The notes beneath the pieces were generated by a model. The model did no database searches. It was given only the letters and a program-made list of their open reading frames with translations, and had not been told where the DNA came from. Of a DNA stretch of 21,818 nt, positions 13,324 to 21,818 are shown one piece after another (the stretch's first letter is position 1; every line of letters starts with the position of its first letter). This DNA comes from a virus, in IMG/VR virus record IMGVR_UViG_3300044817_000009, positions 1 to 21,818 of that record; one strand, 5' to 3'. The translations under genes were made by a program, and so were the position numbers.

Positions 13324-13701
13324 ATGATATCTGTAGAATCAAAGGGCTCCTTCGACCAAACGGAGGCGTTCCTTCGAAGGGCGTCCAAGCTGAACATCTC
13401 GTCGATATTGGAGGCCGCGGGTCAGCAGGGTGTAAAAGCCCTCGCCGCGGCAACTCCAATCGAGTCGGGTTTGGCAAAAGACTCGTGGGACTACACCATA
13501 TCTGCCTCTCGAGGCGGCGCTCGGATCACCTGGACCAACTCGGACGTCGAGAACGGTTTCCCAGTAGCCATCATGCTCCAGTATGGCTACGGCACAGGCA
13601 CCGGCGGTTATGTGCAAGGTCGGGACTACATCAACCCCGCTATGAAGCCGATATTTGACCAGATTGCCGACAAGGTATGGAAGGCGGTGACCTCCGCATG
13701 A
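13324..13701 (+). CDS. HK97 gp10-like tail completion protein
   Basis: This protein of 125 residues resembles HK97 gp10/tail completion (neck) proteins. It has MISVESKGSFDQTEAFLRRASKL at the start, ILEAAGQQGVKALAAATPIESGLAKDSWDYTI, an ITWTNSDVENG segment, ILQYGYGTGTGGYVQGRDYINPA and a C-terminal IFDQIADKVWKAV helix. These proteins commonly sit at the head-tail joint or tail terminus. The start is the ATG at 13324, with GAAGGAG just upstream; the open frame extends farther 5' but overlaps the GDPD gene without a better start. It ends in an ATGA overlap with the tape measure gene. In many phages this gene lies with the closure and terminator genes; here it is 4 kb downstream. Confidence 0.75.
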   Translation: MISVESKGSFDQTEAFLRRASKLNISSILEAAGQQGVKALAAATPIESGLAKDSWDYTISASRGGARITWTNSDVENGFPVAIMLQYGYGTGTGGYVQGRDYINPAMKPIFDQIADKVWKAVTSA

Positions 13702-16700
13702 GCAATAGCATCGACACCAAAGTTGTCGAGATGAAATTCGACAACGCGGCGTTTGAGCGGGGTGTCGCGACCACGCTGAAGTCCCTGGCAAATCTGAAGC
13801 AGGGGTTGAAGTTCGAAGGTGCTGGGAAGGGCCTCGACGAGGTATCCAAATCGGCAAGCAAGCTGTCGTTGGATGGTATTTCCAAGAATGTGCAATCGAT
13901 CGCCGGTCGATTCAGCAGTATGGGGATCGTCGGCGTTACTGCATTAGCTGGAATCGCTCAGCAGGCCATCGCTACTGGCGCGGCGATGCTCAAGGGATTG
14001 ACGACCGATCCGCTCAAGGCCGGTTTGGCCGAGTACGAAACGAACCTGAACTCGATCCAGACGATTCTGGCGAACACGGGTCTCGAGGGCAAGTCGGGCC
14101 TTTCGCAGGTCACCGCGGCCCTCGACGAGTTGAACCACTACTCGGACCAGACGATTTATAACTTCTCCGAGATGGCGAAGAACATCGGCACCTTCACGGC
14201 TGCCGGTATCAAACTTGAACCGGCTACCGCCGCGATCAAGGGTATCGCCAACCTGGCGGCTATTTCTGGATCGACTTCTGAGCAGGCCTCGACGGCTATG
14301 TATCAGCTTTCCCAGGCCATGGCGGCGGGTAAGGCTACGCTGGTCGACTGGAACTCGGTTGTCAACGCCGGCATGGGCGGTAAGGTCTTCCAGGAAGCTC
14401 TGAAGGAGACCGCTCGCGTCCAAGGCGTCAACATCGACGCCATCATCAAGAAGAACGGCAGTTTCCGGGACAGCCTGCAAGAAGGCTGGTTGACGACAAA
14501 GGTCTTGACCGAGACCCTGTCCAAGTTCACCGGAGACATGACTGCGGACCAGCTCAAGTCGCTGGGTTATAACAAGCAGCAAATCGCCGCCATCATGAAG
14601 ATGGGGAAGACTGCCCAGGATGCGGCAACGAAGGTCAAGACGGTCTCGCAGCTCATCGGTACTCTCCAAGAGGCTGTCGGCTCGGGTTGGTCCAAGACCT
14701 TCCAGACCCTGTTTGGCGACTTCGATGAGGCTAAGACCCTCTTCACGAACGTCAGCAACGTTCTCGGCGGGTTCATCCAGAAGTCTTCGGACGCTCGTAA
14801 CAAGGTTCTAGGCGATTGGAAGGCTCTTGGTGGGCGTACTCTTCTAATCAAGGCCATATCCGATGCTTTCAACGGCGTCTTGTCGGTGCTCAAGCCGATC
14901 AAGGATGCGTTCAAGCAGATCTTCCCGCCAGCTACTGGGAAACAGCTTTTCGCCATCACCAAGGCGCTAGCTGATTTCACGTCGCATCTGAAGGTTGGAT
15001 CGACCACTGCGGCTAACATCAAGCGCACTTTCGCCGGCTTCTTTGCCATATTCAGCATTGGTATCTCGGTCCTCAAGGGCCTCGGAACCATCGTTGCGAC
15101 ATTCTTCAAGCAGTTCTCTGGTTCGTCCGGTGGGATTCTCGAGTTCACCGGAAACATCGGAGATTGGATTGTCAAGCTCGATCAGGCAATCAAGTCGGGT
15201 ACTGGTTTCCACGATTTCTTTGTGAAGATCGGCACTGCCATTGCGAAGCCGATCAAGATTCTGCAGCAATTCATCAATTATTTGAAGCAGATCAAGCTCG
15301 ACTTCAGCGGATTTACCTCCGCGGGTGGCGCAGCAGCTGACACAGTATCCCGGCGGTTCAAGCCGCTGGGTAAGCTCGGCGGGATCATTTCCAAGGCCTG
15401 GTCTGGCGTAGTCAAGTTATTCGAAGGCGCTTGGAAGTCTTTCTCGACACTCGGCGACAAATTCTCGACGTTCTTCTCAGGCCTCGGTGACGGGATTGCC
15501 AACAGTCTCGGAAACATCGATTACAGCGCACTTCTCGATGGGGTGAACACCGGTCTTCTGGCCGGCCTGGTTCTCCTATTCAAGAAGTTCCTGTCGGGCG
15601 GCATCAACGTAGATCTTGGCGGAGGTTTCCTCGACTCCATCAAGAACTCGTTCGAAGGCCTCACCAAGGTCATGGGCGCTATGCAAGCCCAGCTCAAGGC
15701 CAGCGCACTGCTGAAGATCGCTGGCGCTATCGCGCTCCTGACAGTTTCGGTTGTGGCTCTGTCGTTGATCGACTCGAAGAAGCTTGCGTCGGCTCTCACC
15801 GGTCTGACGGTCATGTTCGTCCAACTCCTGGGCGCCATGGCCATATTCGAGAAGATCACAGCCTCCGGCGGATTCTTGAAGATGCCGTTCATGACTGCCA
15901 GTCTTATCCTCTTGGCTATCGCCATCGACGTACTTGTCGTTGCGGTTTCCAAGCTTGCCGCTCTCAGCTGGGAGCAGCTCGCTAAGGGTCTGACCGGCGT
16001 GGCAGTACTTCTCACGTCACTGGCTCTCTACACCAAGTTCGCAGCTGTAGACAAAGGCGGAGTTTCATCCGCTGCGGGTCTTATCCTGCTGGCTCTAGCC
16101 ATCAAGCTCCTAGTTACCTCGGTGAAAGATCTGTCGGGGATGGACTGGGGATCGATGGCCAAGGGTCTCGTTGGAGTGGCAACGCTCCTCGGAGCTCTGG
16201 CTCTCTTCACCAAATTCTCAGCGGCAAACAAGGGCGGAGTAGCCCAGGGCGCCGGCATTATCCTTCTCGCACTGGGGATCAAGATCCTCGCAAGTGCGTT
16301 GAAGGACCTTGGACAGATGTCTTGGGGTGAGATCGGTAAGGGTCTCGCGGCAATGGCTGGCGGTTTGGTGCTCATGGCTGCGGCCTTGGCATTCATTCCT
16401 CCGTCGTCCATTCTTTCCGCTGCAGCCATATTCATCGTAGCCCAGTCGCTCAGTACCATCGGCGACGCAATGGCTCAGATGGGTAGTCTGAAGTGGAGTG
16501 TGATTGGCAAGGGCCTTGTCGCTATGGGCGGCGCTCTGACGATCATCGCATTGGCCATTGGTCTTCTACCTCCGTCGTCGTTGCTCTCAGCGGCCGCCGT
16601 ATTTGTCACAGCAGCTGCGCTCAAGATGATCGCGGATGCACTGGGCAACATGGGTGGTATGTCTTGGGTGGAGATCGCCAAGGGTCTCATCGTATTGGCC

Positions 16701-18980
16701 GGTTCGCTGGGCATCATCGCTGCGGCTCTGTATCTGATGACGGCAGCGCTTCCGGGCGCTGCGGCGTTGATCGTTGCTGCTGCGGCTCTTCGCATTCTCA
16801 CTCCGGTTCTGACCACTCTCGGTGCGATGTCCTGGGGCGATATCCTTAAGGGATTGGCAGCCCTAGCTGCGGTGTTCTTGGTCATCGGTGCTGCGGGATT
16901 GGTGCTTGCGCCGGTAGTTCCCGCAATCATCGGGTTGGGTATCGGTATCGCCGCGCTCGGTGTCGGCATGCTCGCCGCCGGTGCTGGTTTGCTGTTGTTC
17001 TCGACCGCATTGACTGCTCTGGCAGTATCGGGTGCTGCGGGAACAGCGGCGTTGGTGAATCTGGTGAAGCAGATTGCTTTGCTGCTACCTTTCGTGATGA
17101 CCCAACTGGGCCTAGCAGTTATTGCCTTCGCCAAATCCCTCACGACGGCAGGACCAGCATTCACCAACGCTATGGTAGTAGTCCTTACTGCCTTACTGAA
17201 CGCCATCGTCAAGTTGGCGCCGAAGATCGCATCCACCATGCAGGGTTTGCTTACCCTCTTGTTGGGCGTATTGGTTCGCTCCATCCCCAGGATGGTCGTC
17301 GCCGGTATGCAGATCATTACGGGTGTCCTGAACGGCATCTCGCAGAACATCGGCAAGATGGTTACCGCAGCTACAAACGTCATCGTGAATTTCCTGAACG
17401 GCGTATCCAAGAATCTGCCGCGGGTTATTCAGGCTGGCGTAAACCTCATTCTGTCCTTCATCAACGGCATTGCTAACGCAATTAGAAACAACAGTGCTGC
17501 TATGGGTGAAGCAGGAGCGAACCTGGCTTCGGCGATTGTCGAAGGTATGGCTAGAGGTCTAGCCGCCGGTGCCGGAAAGATTGCGGAGAAGGCGAGAAAC
17601 ATCGCCCAAAGCGCAATCGACGCCGCCAAGAAGGTTCTGGACATCAACTCCCCGTCCAAGGAGTTCATGAAGATTGGCGCCTCGGTCAACGAGGGCTTCG
17701 TGAAGGGTATGGACGGTAACAAGGCATCAATCAACAATGCGTTCTACACGCTGCGTGCCAACCTGGCGTCCTTCAGGAATGAAGCTGCCGTCAGTATCGG
17801 TGAGCTGACCAAGAAACTTGGGGAGCTGCAGAAGGCTCGCAAGAAGGACATCAAGGCAATCAATGCAACAAAGGCTGCCTTGGCTCAGGCAAAGAACGAG
17901 TACATTCGCTCTAACTCTGCGTACATCACTCTCCAGAAGAACCTGGGTAACACCGTTGCTCTGGGTAAGCTGGCAGACAAGTACGACGTACTCACGAACA
18001 AGATCAACAACGCCAAGACCGCTTTGGTTGACTTGGTCAAGACTCGTGATGATTATGCCAAGCAGATCGCTGACAAGTACGGAGATCTCGCCACTCCTGA
18101 AGATGGACAGTCCCTCGCGGACTTCCTCGCTCAGGAGAAGAAGAAAGTCGCAGACACTAAGGTGCTTGCGGCGCTCTTGCAGAAACTTCGTGGTCTTGGG
18201 CTCAATGACGAGGCGTACAAGGATTTCCTCGACAAGGGTCCCGCTGCCATTCCGTTCCTGCAAGAGTTGCTGGCCAGTGGAAAGTCTGGGGTCAACCAGA
18301 TCAACGCGGTCAACAAGGAGCTCGACTCCCTCGGAGCGAGTCTCGGCAAGACAGCTGCCGGCAACCTATACAACGCCGGTATTGCTGCGGCGCAAGGTCT
18401 CGTCAAGGGACTCCAGTCGCAGCAGAACAAGCTCGAGAAGCAAATGGATCTCATCGCCGCGGCGATGCTCCGCGCCATCAAGAAGGCTCTGGGTATCAAA
18501 TCGCCGTCACGTGAGTTCATGACCGTCGCCGAGTACTCGGTTGAAGGTCTTTCTAACGGCTTGAAGAAGTACAGCCACGTAGCTGCTAAATCCGCTGAGA
18601 ATGTGGGCGACACGGCTCTCGAGGCTCTACGTAGGTCGATGTCGGGCATATCTGACGTGGTCACCACCGACGCGAATTTCAACCCGATCATTCGTCCTGT
18701 GTTGGATCTGACAAACGTGAGAAGTGACGCTTCCAAGATCGCTGGCTTACTGTCTGCACAACCGCTAAAGGTAGACGCGGCCCTCGAAAAGGCCAAGGAT
18801 ATTTCACGCAGTTACCAGGACAGCCGAGGCGCGGATACCGTACACGAGGTTCCTCCGCCGGCGCCAATCACGTTCAACCAGACCAACAACTCGCCGAAGG
18901 CCATATCTGCGGCCGAGACGTACCGCAACACGAAAAACCAATTGTCCGTAGCGAGGGGAGTCTTAACTCGTGTTAAGTGA
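13698..18980 (+). CDS. Tape measure protein
   Basis: This 1760-residue protein sets tail length. The N-terminal part (about 100-240) matches the tape measure N-terminal domain type (DPLKAGLAEYETNLNSIQTI, MAKNIGTFTAAG, YQLSQAMAAGKATLVDWNSVVNAG). The middle (about 690-1100) is a long hydrophobic block of tandem 56-59 residue units, then more hydrophobic helices to about 1300. The C-terminal part has two related SPS(K/R)EFM segments (Ser1318 and Ser1602 starts) separated by a charged coiled coil (about 1350-1450). No peptidase or lysozyme domain is seen. The start at 13698 (ATGA overlap, AAGGCGGTG upstream) is preferred over the ATG at 13677. At the usual 0.15 nm per residue, the tail would be about 260 nm, unless the protein is trimmed. 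Confidence 0.95.
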   Translation: MSNSIDTKVVEMKFDNAAFERGVATTLKSLANLKQGLKFEGAGKGLDEVSKSASKLSLDGISKNVQSIAGRFSSMGIVGVTALAGIAQQAIATGAAMLKGLTTDPLKAGLAEYETNLNSIQTILANTGLEGKSGLSQVTAALDELNHYSDQTIYNFSEMAKNIGTFTAAGIKLEPATAAIKGIANLAAISGSTSEQASTAMYQLSQAMAAGKATLVDWNSVVNAGMGGKVFQEALKETARVQGVNIDAIIKKNGSFRDSLQEGWLTTKVLTETLSKFTGDMTADQLKSLGYNKQQIAAIMKMGKTAQDAATKVKTVSQLIGTLQEAVGSGWSKTFQTLFGDFDEAKTLFTNVSNVLGGFIQKSSDARNKVLGDWKALGGRTLLIKAISDAFNGVLSVLKPIKDAFKQIFPPATGKQLFAITKALADFTSHLKVGSTTAANIKRTFAGFFAIFSIGISVLKGLGTIVATFFKQFSGSSGGILEFTGNIGDWIVKLDQAIKSGTGFHDFFVKIGTAIAKPIKILQQFINYLKQIKLDFSGFTSAGGAAADTVSRRFKPLGKLGGIISKAWSGVVKLFEGAWKSFSTLGDKFSTFFSGLGDGIANSLGNIDYSALLDGVNTGLLAGLVLLFKKFLSGGINVDLGGGFLDSIKNSFEGLTKVMGAMQAQLKASALLKIAGAIALLTVSVVALSLIDSKKLASALTGLTVMFVQLLGAMAIFEKITASGGFLKMPFMTASLILLAIAIDVLVVAVSKLAALSWEQLAKGLTGVAVLLTSLALYTKFAAVDKGGVSSAAGLILLALAIKLLVTSVKDLSGMDWGSMAKGLVGVATLLGALALFTKFSAANKGGVAQGAGIILLALGIKILASALKDLGQMSWGEIGKGLAAMAGGLVLMAAALAFIPPSSILSAAAIFIVAQSLSTIGDAMAQMGSLKWSVIGKGLVAMGGALTIIALAIGLLPPSSLLSAAAVFVTAAALKMIADALGNMGGMSWVEIAKGLIVLAGSLGIIAAALYLMTAALPGAAALIVAAAALRILTPVLTTLGAMSWGDILKGLAALAAVFLVIGAAGLVLAPVVPAIIGLGIGIAALGVGMLAAGAGLLLFSTALTALAVSGAAGTAALVNLVKQIALLLPFVMTQLGLAVIAFAKSLTTAGPAFTNAMVVVLTALLNAIVKLAPKIASTMQGLLTLLLGVLVRSIPRMVVAGMQIITGVLNGISQNIGKMVTAATNVIVNFLNGVSKNLPRVIQAGVNLILSFINGIANAIRNNSAAMGEAGANLASAIVEGMARGLAAGAGKIAEKARNIAQSAIDAAKKVLDINSPSKEFMKIGASVNEGFVKGMDGNKASINNAFYTLRANLASFRNEAAVSIGELTKKLGELQKARKKDIKAINATKAALAQAKNEYIRSNSAYITLQKNLGNTVALGKLADKYDVLTNKINNAKTALVDLVKTRDDYAKQIADKYGDLATPEDGQSLADFLAQEKKKVADTKVLAALLQKLRGLGLNDEAYKDFLDKGPAAIPFLQELLASGKSGVNQINAVNKELDSLGASLGKTAAGNLYNAGIAAAQGLVKGLQSQQNKLEKQMDLIAAAMLRAIKKALGIKSPSREFMTVAEYSVEGLSNGLKKYSHVAAKSAENVGDTALEALRRSMSGISDVVTTDANFNPIIRPVLDLTNVRSDASKIAGLLSAQPLKVDAALEKAKDISRSYQDSRGADTVHEVPPPAPITFNQTNNSPKAISAAETYRNTKNQLSVARGVLTRVK
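15769..17000 (+). repeat. Tandem hydrophobic repeats within the tape measure gene
   Basis: Units begin with a (S/D/K)W..(I/L/M).KGL motif at 15966, 16143, 16320, 16491, 16662 and 16830, spaced 59, 59, 57, 57 and 56 codons. A degenerate unit without the Trp (SKKLASALTGL) begins near 15769. Each unit contains two hydrophobic helices separated by a Gly/Pro/Ser-rich turn. The pattern indicates repeated internal duplication of a helical hairpin. Confidence 0.8.
17560..18590 (+). repeat. Duplicated SPS-EFM segment in the tape measure C-terminus
   Basis: INSPSKEFMKIGASVNEGFVKGM (coded from about 17643) and IKSPSREFMTVAEYSVEGLSNGL (from about 18498) are diverged copies, each preceded by an Ala/Lys-rich helix. 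They are 284 codons apart and flank a charged coiled coil. Such SPS segments are common near the end of tape measure proteins; two in one protein points to a duplication. Confidence 0.7.
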
Positions 18981-19794
18981 AATCGATATTCGCACGCCGC
19001 AAGGCTCCCTTCTCACCCTGGCGCTTGAGGAAATCACTGACGGAATCAGTGTCCAGAATATTGAAGGTCTAGACCCTGTCGAAGCGACGATCATCACCTC
19101 GAACCTTGCTGGCTTGAATGGTACCCAGTATCACTCGAGCAGTCGTGGGGATCGAGAGATCAAGCTGACACTTGGAATGGAGGAGGAGCCGGGCACATTT
19201 ACTGTGGAACAGATTCGAAAGCGTCTGTACAAGTTCATGATGCCCGGCCGCCCGGTGACCCTCACCTTCCGCAACTCGGAAGGCCTCCAAGTCGATATCT
19301 CAGGCCATGTCAAGTCATTCCCGGCGCCGCTGTTCACCGCGGATCCGGTTGCCGACATCACGGTTCTCTGCAATGAGAGCGATTTCGTGAACATGACTCC
19401 CGTGGTAGTTCCCGGCGCAACTGTGTCGTCCACTACCACATTCGACATCGACTACGACGGCGACGTTGAGGCCGGCATCACGTTCGACCTCAACGTCAAC
19501 CGATCGCTCACTGAGTTCACCATCTACAGCCAGTCTGCGGATGGTGTGCTTCAGCAACTGGACTTCGCAGCTCCTTTGGTTAGTGGCCAGTTGCTGCGAA
19601 TCACTACCACCCCCGGTGCGAAATCAGCAATGGTCTCCACCGGGGGTGGTAGTCCGGTGTCGATTCTCTACGGTGTAGCTCCGACCTCCACCTGGGTTGA
19701 GCTGCAACCGGGAGTTAACACCATCCGTGTGTACGCGGAGGGCGCACCGATCCCGTTCAACATCACGTATCTCACAAGGTACGGGGGTCTCTAA
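18970..19794 (+). CDS. Distal tail protein (Dit-like)
   Basis: This 274-residue protein has the Siphovirus tail component (Dit) pattern. An N-terminal half with LEEITDGISVQNIEGLDP, GTQYHSSSRGDREIKLTL and RKRLYKFMMPGRPVTLTFRN ends in DITVLCNESDFV. A C-terminal beta half has DGDVEAGITFDLNV, a GQLLRITTTPGAKSAMV segment, TWVELQPGVNTIRVYAEG and ITYLTRYGG. Dit hexamers join the tube to the tip proteins. The GTG start overlaps the tape measure stop by 11 bases and has AGGGGAG 9 bases upstream. The coding sequence holds a perfect 16-bp inverted repeat (19603-19653). Confidence 0.88.
   Translation: MLSEIDIRTPQGSLLTLALEEITDGISVQNIEGLDPVEATIITSNLAGLNGTQYHSSSRGDREIKLTLGMEEEPGTFTVEQIRKRLYKFMMPGRPVTLTFRNSEGLQVDISGHVKSFPAPLFTADPVADITVLCNESDFVNMTPVVVPGATVSSTTTFDIDYDGDVEAGITFDLNVNRSLTEFTIYSQSADGVLQQLDFAAPLVSGQLLRITTTPGAKSAMVSTGGGSPVSILYGVAPTSTWVELQPGVNTIRVYAEGAPIPFNITYLTRYGGL
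19603..19653. repeat. Perfect 16-bp inverted repeat inside the distal tail gene
   Basis: ACTACCACCCCCGGTG (19603-19618) is followed after a 19-base loop by its exact reverse complement CACCGGGGGTGGTAGT (19638-19653). The stem is GC-rich and would be very stable in RNA. There is no T tract after it. Within the protein it covers the TTTPGAKSAMVSTGGGS segment. Confidence 0.8.
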
Positions 19795-20975
19795 TGGCGT
19801 TCGAGTTGTACACGCTGGACAATCTGCTCCGTCGCGAAGCTGTCATCGACAAGTTCGAATCTCTTATTTGGTCCGAGAGGTTCCAAGCTGAAGGAGACTT
19901 CGAACTGTCGTTGCAGTCGACCATCGCGAGTAGGAGCACTTTCACGGCCGGACGGTGGCTTGCTTTCAACAAGTCAGTGCGTGTCATGCAGGTGGACACT
20001 GTTGAAGATGGCACCGACTCCGAAGGACGAAACATCCTGAAGGTCAAGGGTCCATCCATCGAGAGAGTCCTTGACGATCGGGTAGCTCGCGGAGCCATGA
20101 CCAGTACCACGGTAGAAGCCAAATGGGTTCTTACAGGACTCCCGGCAGCTATCGCACGCAAGGTCTTTCACGATATCTGCGAGCTCGGAACCCTGAGTTC
20201 GAATGACATCATTCCGTTCATGACTACCGTCGATATTCTCCCAGACGACACGCTCCCTGAGCCTCCCGACTCGGTCACGATCGAGTTGGAGATTCAGAGC
20301 GTCTACTCTGCGGTGAAGGGTATTTGTGATCTGTATGATCTCGGCTTCCGATTGATCAGAAACTATGACAACTCGCAGCTGGCATTTCAGATCTATGCCG
20401 GCAGCGATCGCACGACTGGTCAGGATGTTCTACCATCGGTGCTCTTCAGCCCAGATCTGAATAACCTCACCAACACCACGGAACTCACTTCTGTCTCAGG
20501 GGCGAAGAACGTCGCGTACGTATTTTCCCCGGTGGGCTACAGGATCGTAACTCCGCAAGACGTCGACCCCGCGACGCCGGGATTCGATCGACACGTCTTG
20601 GTGGTAGTGGCAGACGATATTACCGACCCGACTCCGTCAATTGCCAACGCATTGATGGACCAGAGAGGTAAAGAAGAACTGTCCAAAAACCGAGCCTTTG
20701 CCGGCTTCGACGGCGAGATCAGTCAGTCCAGTCAGTACATCTATGGCGTGGACTATCAACTGGGCGACTTGGTGGAGCAGCGGAATGTGGATGGTGTAGC
20801 AAACGTCATGCGCGTGTCAGAGCAGATCTTTGTTTCCGACAACGAGGGCGAGCGCTCATATCCCACGCTGACCATCTACAAGTTCATCACGCCTGGATCT
20901 TGGCTTTCCTGGAACTACAACCAAACCTGGCTCGACCTCAATAGCGATCCTCTCGTATGGCAGGACGCTCCGTAA
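19794..20975 (+). CDS. Siphovirus ReqiPepy6 Gp37-like tail hub protein
   Basis: This 393-residue protein matches the Siphovirus ReqiPepy6 Gp37-like family, a tail-tip (Tal/gp27-like hub) protein group of phages of Gram-positive hosts. The N-terminus shows LRREAVIDKFESLIWSERFQAEGDFEL, then GRWLAF, RVMQVDTVEDGTDSEG, and LKVKGPSIERVLDDRVA. The middle contains a SVYSAVKGICDLYDLGFRLI helix and FSPDLNNLTNTTELTSVSGAKNVAYV; the C-terminus has DYQLGDLVEQRN and MRVSEQI. It probably sits below the distal tail protein and contacts the host or supports fibres. The ATG overlaps the previous stop by one base (TAATG). The protein has normal length and no lytic domain. Confidence 0.88.
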   Translation: MAFELYTLDNLLRREAVIDKFESLIWSERFQAEGDFELSLQSTIASRSTFTAGRWLAFNKSVRVMQVDTVEDGTDSEGRNILKVKGPSIERVLDDRVARGAMTSTTVEAKWVLTGLPAAIARKVFHDICELGTLSSNDIIPFMTTVDILPDDTLPEPPDSVTIELEIQSVYSAVKGICDLYDLGFRLIRNYDNSQLAFQIYAGSDRTTGQDVLPSVLFSPDLNNLTNTTELTSVSGAKNVAYVFSPVGYRIVTPQDVDPATPGFDRHVLVVVADDITDPTPSIANALMDQRGKEELSKNRAFAGFDGEISQSSQYIYGVDYQLGDLVEQRNVDGVANVMRVSEQIFVSDNEGERSYPTLTIYKFITPGSWLSWNYNQTWLDLNSDPLVWQDAP

Positions 20976-20985
20976 GGAGGATGGA

Positions 20986-21228
20986 ATGGCAGTTGGAGAT
21001 GACGCCACAGGCGCAGGCTTACCGCTTGTTCCGGACTCGGGTGAGGAAGGCCGGGTCCGCTGGGGTGCTCGAGAGATCAATCGAACTCGCGACATGATTG
21101 CCATCGTCAAAGCGATGATTCCCATCGGGAAAGTCAAGTGGCGCGAGGCCGGCGGTATCACCTCGGGCACCTCAGTACCGGCCAACAGCTTCGGTAATGA
21201 CGGCGATATCTACTTCAAGATCCTGTAG
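20986..21228 (+). CDS. Small tail-tip-linked protein of unknown function
   Basis: This 80-residue protein has a flexible, acidic N-terminus (1-22), a basic helical segment RVRWGAREINRTRDMIAIVKAMIP (about 23-47) and a C-terminal part ending in NDGDIYFKIL. The end resembles short terminal strands of phage tail fibre-type proteins, but no family is recognised. AAGGAGG lies just before the ATG, and the next gene starts 8 bases after its stop. Its position between the hub protein and a fibronectin-type protein suggests a small tip component or linker. Codon use is like its neighbours. Confidence 0.7.
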   Translation: MAVGDDATGAGLPLVPDSGEEGRVRWGAREINRTRDMIAIVKAMIPIGKVKWREAGGITSGTSVPANSFGNDGDIYFKIL

Positions 21229-21236
21229 GGAGGACC

Positions 21237-21818
21237 ATGGCCACCGTACCTAGTCAACCCGGCGTATTTCGGATCTTGTCGTACACCAACGTTCGAGTTG
21301 ACGGAGATGTCAACGGTGGCGATGGCGACGGTGGTTCTCCGATCCTCGAGCACAAGATCGCTTGGGGTACTAGCCCGAACGTCCCGGGTAATGGGGGCGG
21401 TTTCGGGAACCTGAACGTTAGTACCGGATCTGGATTCATCACCGGCCTTACTCCAGGCGTCACGTACTATTTCTGGAGCGCTTGGCGGAACGCCGTTGGT
21501 TGGGGACCTTGGTCTCCTCGCAATGACGTTCGAATGAAGGATCGTCCAGATCCCACCGATTACCCGAAGATGAGTGCGAAGACCCAAGTTTCTGGGATTC
21601 TCACCATATCTCCGAATTACAACGGTGGCTCACCGATCACGCAATACAAGTTGAGCTGGGGATTGAGTCCGAATGTTCCCCAGTTTACGCGAACACAAAC
21701 CGGCCCGATATTCACACTGACGGGTTTGACCCCCGGAGCTATGTACTACTTCTGGGGCCAGGCGATCAACGTCTATGGGTTGAGCGATTTTTCGCCTCGC
21801 TCAAACGCTCAGATGGTC
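21237..21818 (+). CDS. Fibronectin type III tail protein, 3' end outside the window
   Basis: The frame is open through the last base (194 codons seen). The visible part contains two fibronectin type III-like repeats of about 95 residues, each with a GGSPI...(K/Y)..WG.SPNVP strand set and a GLTPG..YYFW.(A/Q)...(N/A)..G...(W/F)SPR end. Fn3 domains are common in tail tip and fibre proteins of Gram-positive phages and are thought to bind wall sugars or act as spacers. GGAGG precedes the ATG at 21237 (AGGGAGGACC). More repeats or a receptor-binding domain may follow beyond the window. The function is inferred from fold and context. Confidence 0.82.
   Translation, partial: MATVPSQPGVFRILSYTNVRVDGDVNGGDGDGGSPILEHKIAWGTSPNVPGNGGGFGNLNVSTGSGFITGLTPGVTYYFWSAWRNAVGWGPWSPRNDVRMKDRPDPTDYPKMSAKTQVSGILTISPNYNGGSPITQYKLSWGLSPNVPQFTRTQTGPIFTLTGLTPGAMYYFWGQAINVYGLSDFSPRSNAQMV

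Overview
The window is a continuous piece of a tailed (siphovirus-type) bacteriophage genome, or an integrated copy of one. It covers the packaging, head and tail structural modules. All recognisable genes are on the + strand, tightly packed, mostly with strong GGAGG-type ribosome binding sites, many with ATGA, GTGA or TAATG overlaps. No stretch over about 60 bases lacks a gene once starts are corrected, so there are no long intergenic regions. A high-GC Gram-positive (actinobacterial) host is suggested by the GC-rich codon use, many GTG starts, a lysin with two CW_7 cell-wall repeats, and a tail protein of the Siphovirus ReqiPepy6 Gp37-like family (named after a Rhodococcus phage). Genus cannot be fixed from sequence alone.

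Layout. (1) 1-5320, packaging and early head genes: a small-terminase-like protein, an HNH endonuclease (suggesting cos-type packaging), a very acidic small protein, an endolysin in an unusual place, a gp6-like head-tail connector, a 2H phosphoesterase fused to an HxGVKGMKWG module, the large terminase, and a second small protein with the same HxGVKGMKWG motif. (2) 5354-9191, head: portal, a fused maturation protease / scaffold / HK97-fold major capsid protein with an extra C-terminal beta domain, head closure and tail terminator genes. (3) 9207-13701, tail tube and assembly: major tail protein 1 (with the same extra C-terminal domain as the capsid protein), a small beta-rich protein, a tail assembly chaperone, a second paralogous major tail protein, a glycerophosphodiesterase-like tail protein, and a gp10-like tail completion protein. 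(4) 13698-end, tail rod and tip: tape measure protein, distal tail protein, ReqiPepy6 Gp37-like hub protein, an unknown 80-residue protein, and a fibronectin type III protein that runs off the window.

How they fit. The terminases and HNH protein cut and pump DNA through the portal into the protease-processed capsid. The connector, closure and terminator proteins join head to tail. The chaperone and tape measure template a tube of major tail protein, and the Dit/Gp37-like/Fn3 proteins form the adsorption tip. The most unusual points are the beta domain shared by capsid and tail-tube proteins, the pair of HxGVKGMKWG proteins flanking the large terminase (one carrying a 2H phosphoesterase that could act on cyclic nucleotides or RNA ends), the duplicated tail-tube gene with contrasting codon use, a hairpin burying the ribosome site just after the capsid gene, and a perfect 16-bp inverted repeat inside the distal tail gene. 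GC3 is visibly much higher in the lysin pair (845-1785), capsid gene and 9207-10414 than in neighbouring genes.
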